A stretch of 5,041 nucleotides of DNA from an uncultured Peptococcaceae bacterium (GTDB taxonomy: Bacteria > Bacillota > Desulfotomaculia > Desulfotomaculales > Desulfallaceae), in NCBI GenBank assembly GCA_913064925.1, contig CAJYBN010000197.1, positions 1 to 5,041 on the forward strand, in the 5' to 3' direction. Shown here one piece after another: positions 4,796 to 5,041 of the stretch. Under the pieces are notes generated by a model. That model did not search any database, was not told where the DNA came from, and saw nothing but the letters and a program-made list of their open reading frames with translations. The position numbers and the translations under genes are program-made. Positions within the stretch are counted from its first letter, which is position 1. Each line of letters starts with the position of its first letter.

Positions 4796-5041
4796 GCTAC
4801 CTCCTTTATTTTCTCGTACTGCCACCCGTCAGTTCGCTGCAACAAGCGTGCATGTTTCCAGGATATCCCCTGACACATCCGCTTCCCCGAGCCATCTTTT
4901 ATGTCGAAATACCCGCTGGCGCGAACAGCCACCCGGCCTACCCACCTGCCAGCGTATTTACCTCCCGGCACGTCGGCCACCACCATGTCGCCGGTCATGA
5001 AACCGAAATGCATTTTCTGCCTGGCCCGGTGGCTTACCGGA
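4774..5041 (-). CDS. C-terminal part of a second, different IscB-like RRXRR/HNH protein (runs off the right edge)
   Basis: The frame is open to the right edge (first full codon at 5040) and ends at TAA 4774-4776, giving 88 visible codons. The ATG at 5013 lies inside the gene and is not a convincing start: the frame continues upstream with PVSHRARQK and no ribosome binding site is seen. The visible protein (HFGFMTGDMV, then GKYAGRWVGRVAVRASG, then QGISWKHARLLQRTDGWQYE) matches the C-terminal target-motif domain of many IscB-like RRXRR proteins: a TGD-V start, a GRVAVR strand and an LLQR-DGW-Y end. The nuclease domains and omega RNA would lie to the right, outside the window. The protein differs clearly from the complete IscB at 2696-3931, so this is a separate element, not a duplicate. 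Its 3' end overlaps a strong hairpin, and the antitoxin promoter region begins about 60 bases downstream. Confidence 0.75.
   Translation of the reverse strand, partial: PVSHRARQKMHFGFMTGDMVVADVPGGKYAGRWVGRVAVRASGYFDIKDGSGKRMCQGISWKHARLLQRTDGWQYEKIKEVAAPPPQA

Overview
The window is packed with insertion-sequence genes, and every gene reads on the minus strand. Shine-Dalgarno boxes of the GGAGG type, TTG starts, moderate-to-high GC and the gene families suggest a Gram-positive anaerobe of the Clostridia, perhaps Peptococcaceae-like. The lineage is an inference; nothing in the window is a phylogenetic marker.

Layout, left to right. (1) From beyond the left edge to about 1.95 kb lies an IS607-type unit: a large TnpB-like RuvC nuclease gene (C-terminus off the window) preceded and overlapped by a serine-recombinase tnpA. 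That tnpA carries a frameshift and lacks the usual start of its DNA-binding domain. (2) From 1944 to 2399 there is no convincing gene. It holds a candidate tnpA promoter, a separated inverted repeat, a 51-base hairpin and a GC-rich stretch that folds like a structured RNA. (3) At 2400-2642 is a small HicA-like toxin gene. (4) From 2641 to 4195 is an almost fully delimited IscB element: an omega RNA (HEARO-type) followed by a complete 411-residue IscB gene, with related 22-base hairpin repeats near both ends. (5) At 4197-4628 is the antitoxin gene with palindromic operator candidates upstream. (6) From about 4754 to beyond the right edge is the 3' end of a second, different IscB-like gene ending in a strong hairpin.

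The main observation is how parts 3 to 5 fit together. Removing 2641-4195 joins the antitoxin stop codon to the toxin start as a TAATG overlap, the usual architecture of a translationally coupled toxin-antitoxin operon. The IscB element therefore appears to have inserted exactly at the antitoxin/toxin junction. It leaves the antitoxin intact, rebuilds an ATG for the toxin, but removes the toxin's ribosome binding site and coupling. The predicted 16-base omega RNA guide is the 3' end of the antitoxin gene, so the nuclease should recognise the uninterrupted toxin-antitoxin junction.

Three RNA-guided-nuclease-type genes (one TnpB-like, two IscB-like) within 5 kb, with no intact transposase among them, make this a nested graveyard or landing zone of OMEGA-type elements. 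The family assignments rest on motifs read by eye. Guide length, target motif and element boundaries are inferences from the sequence.
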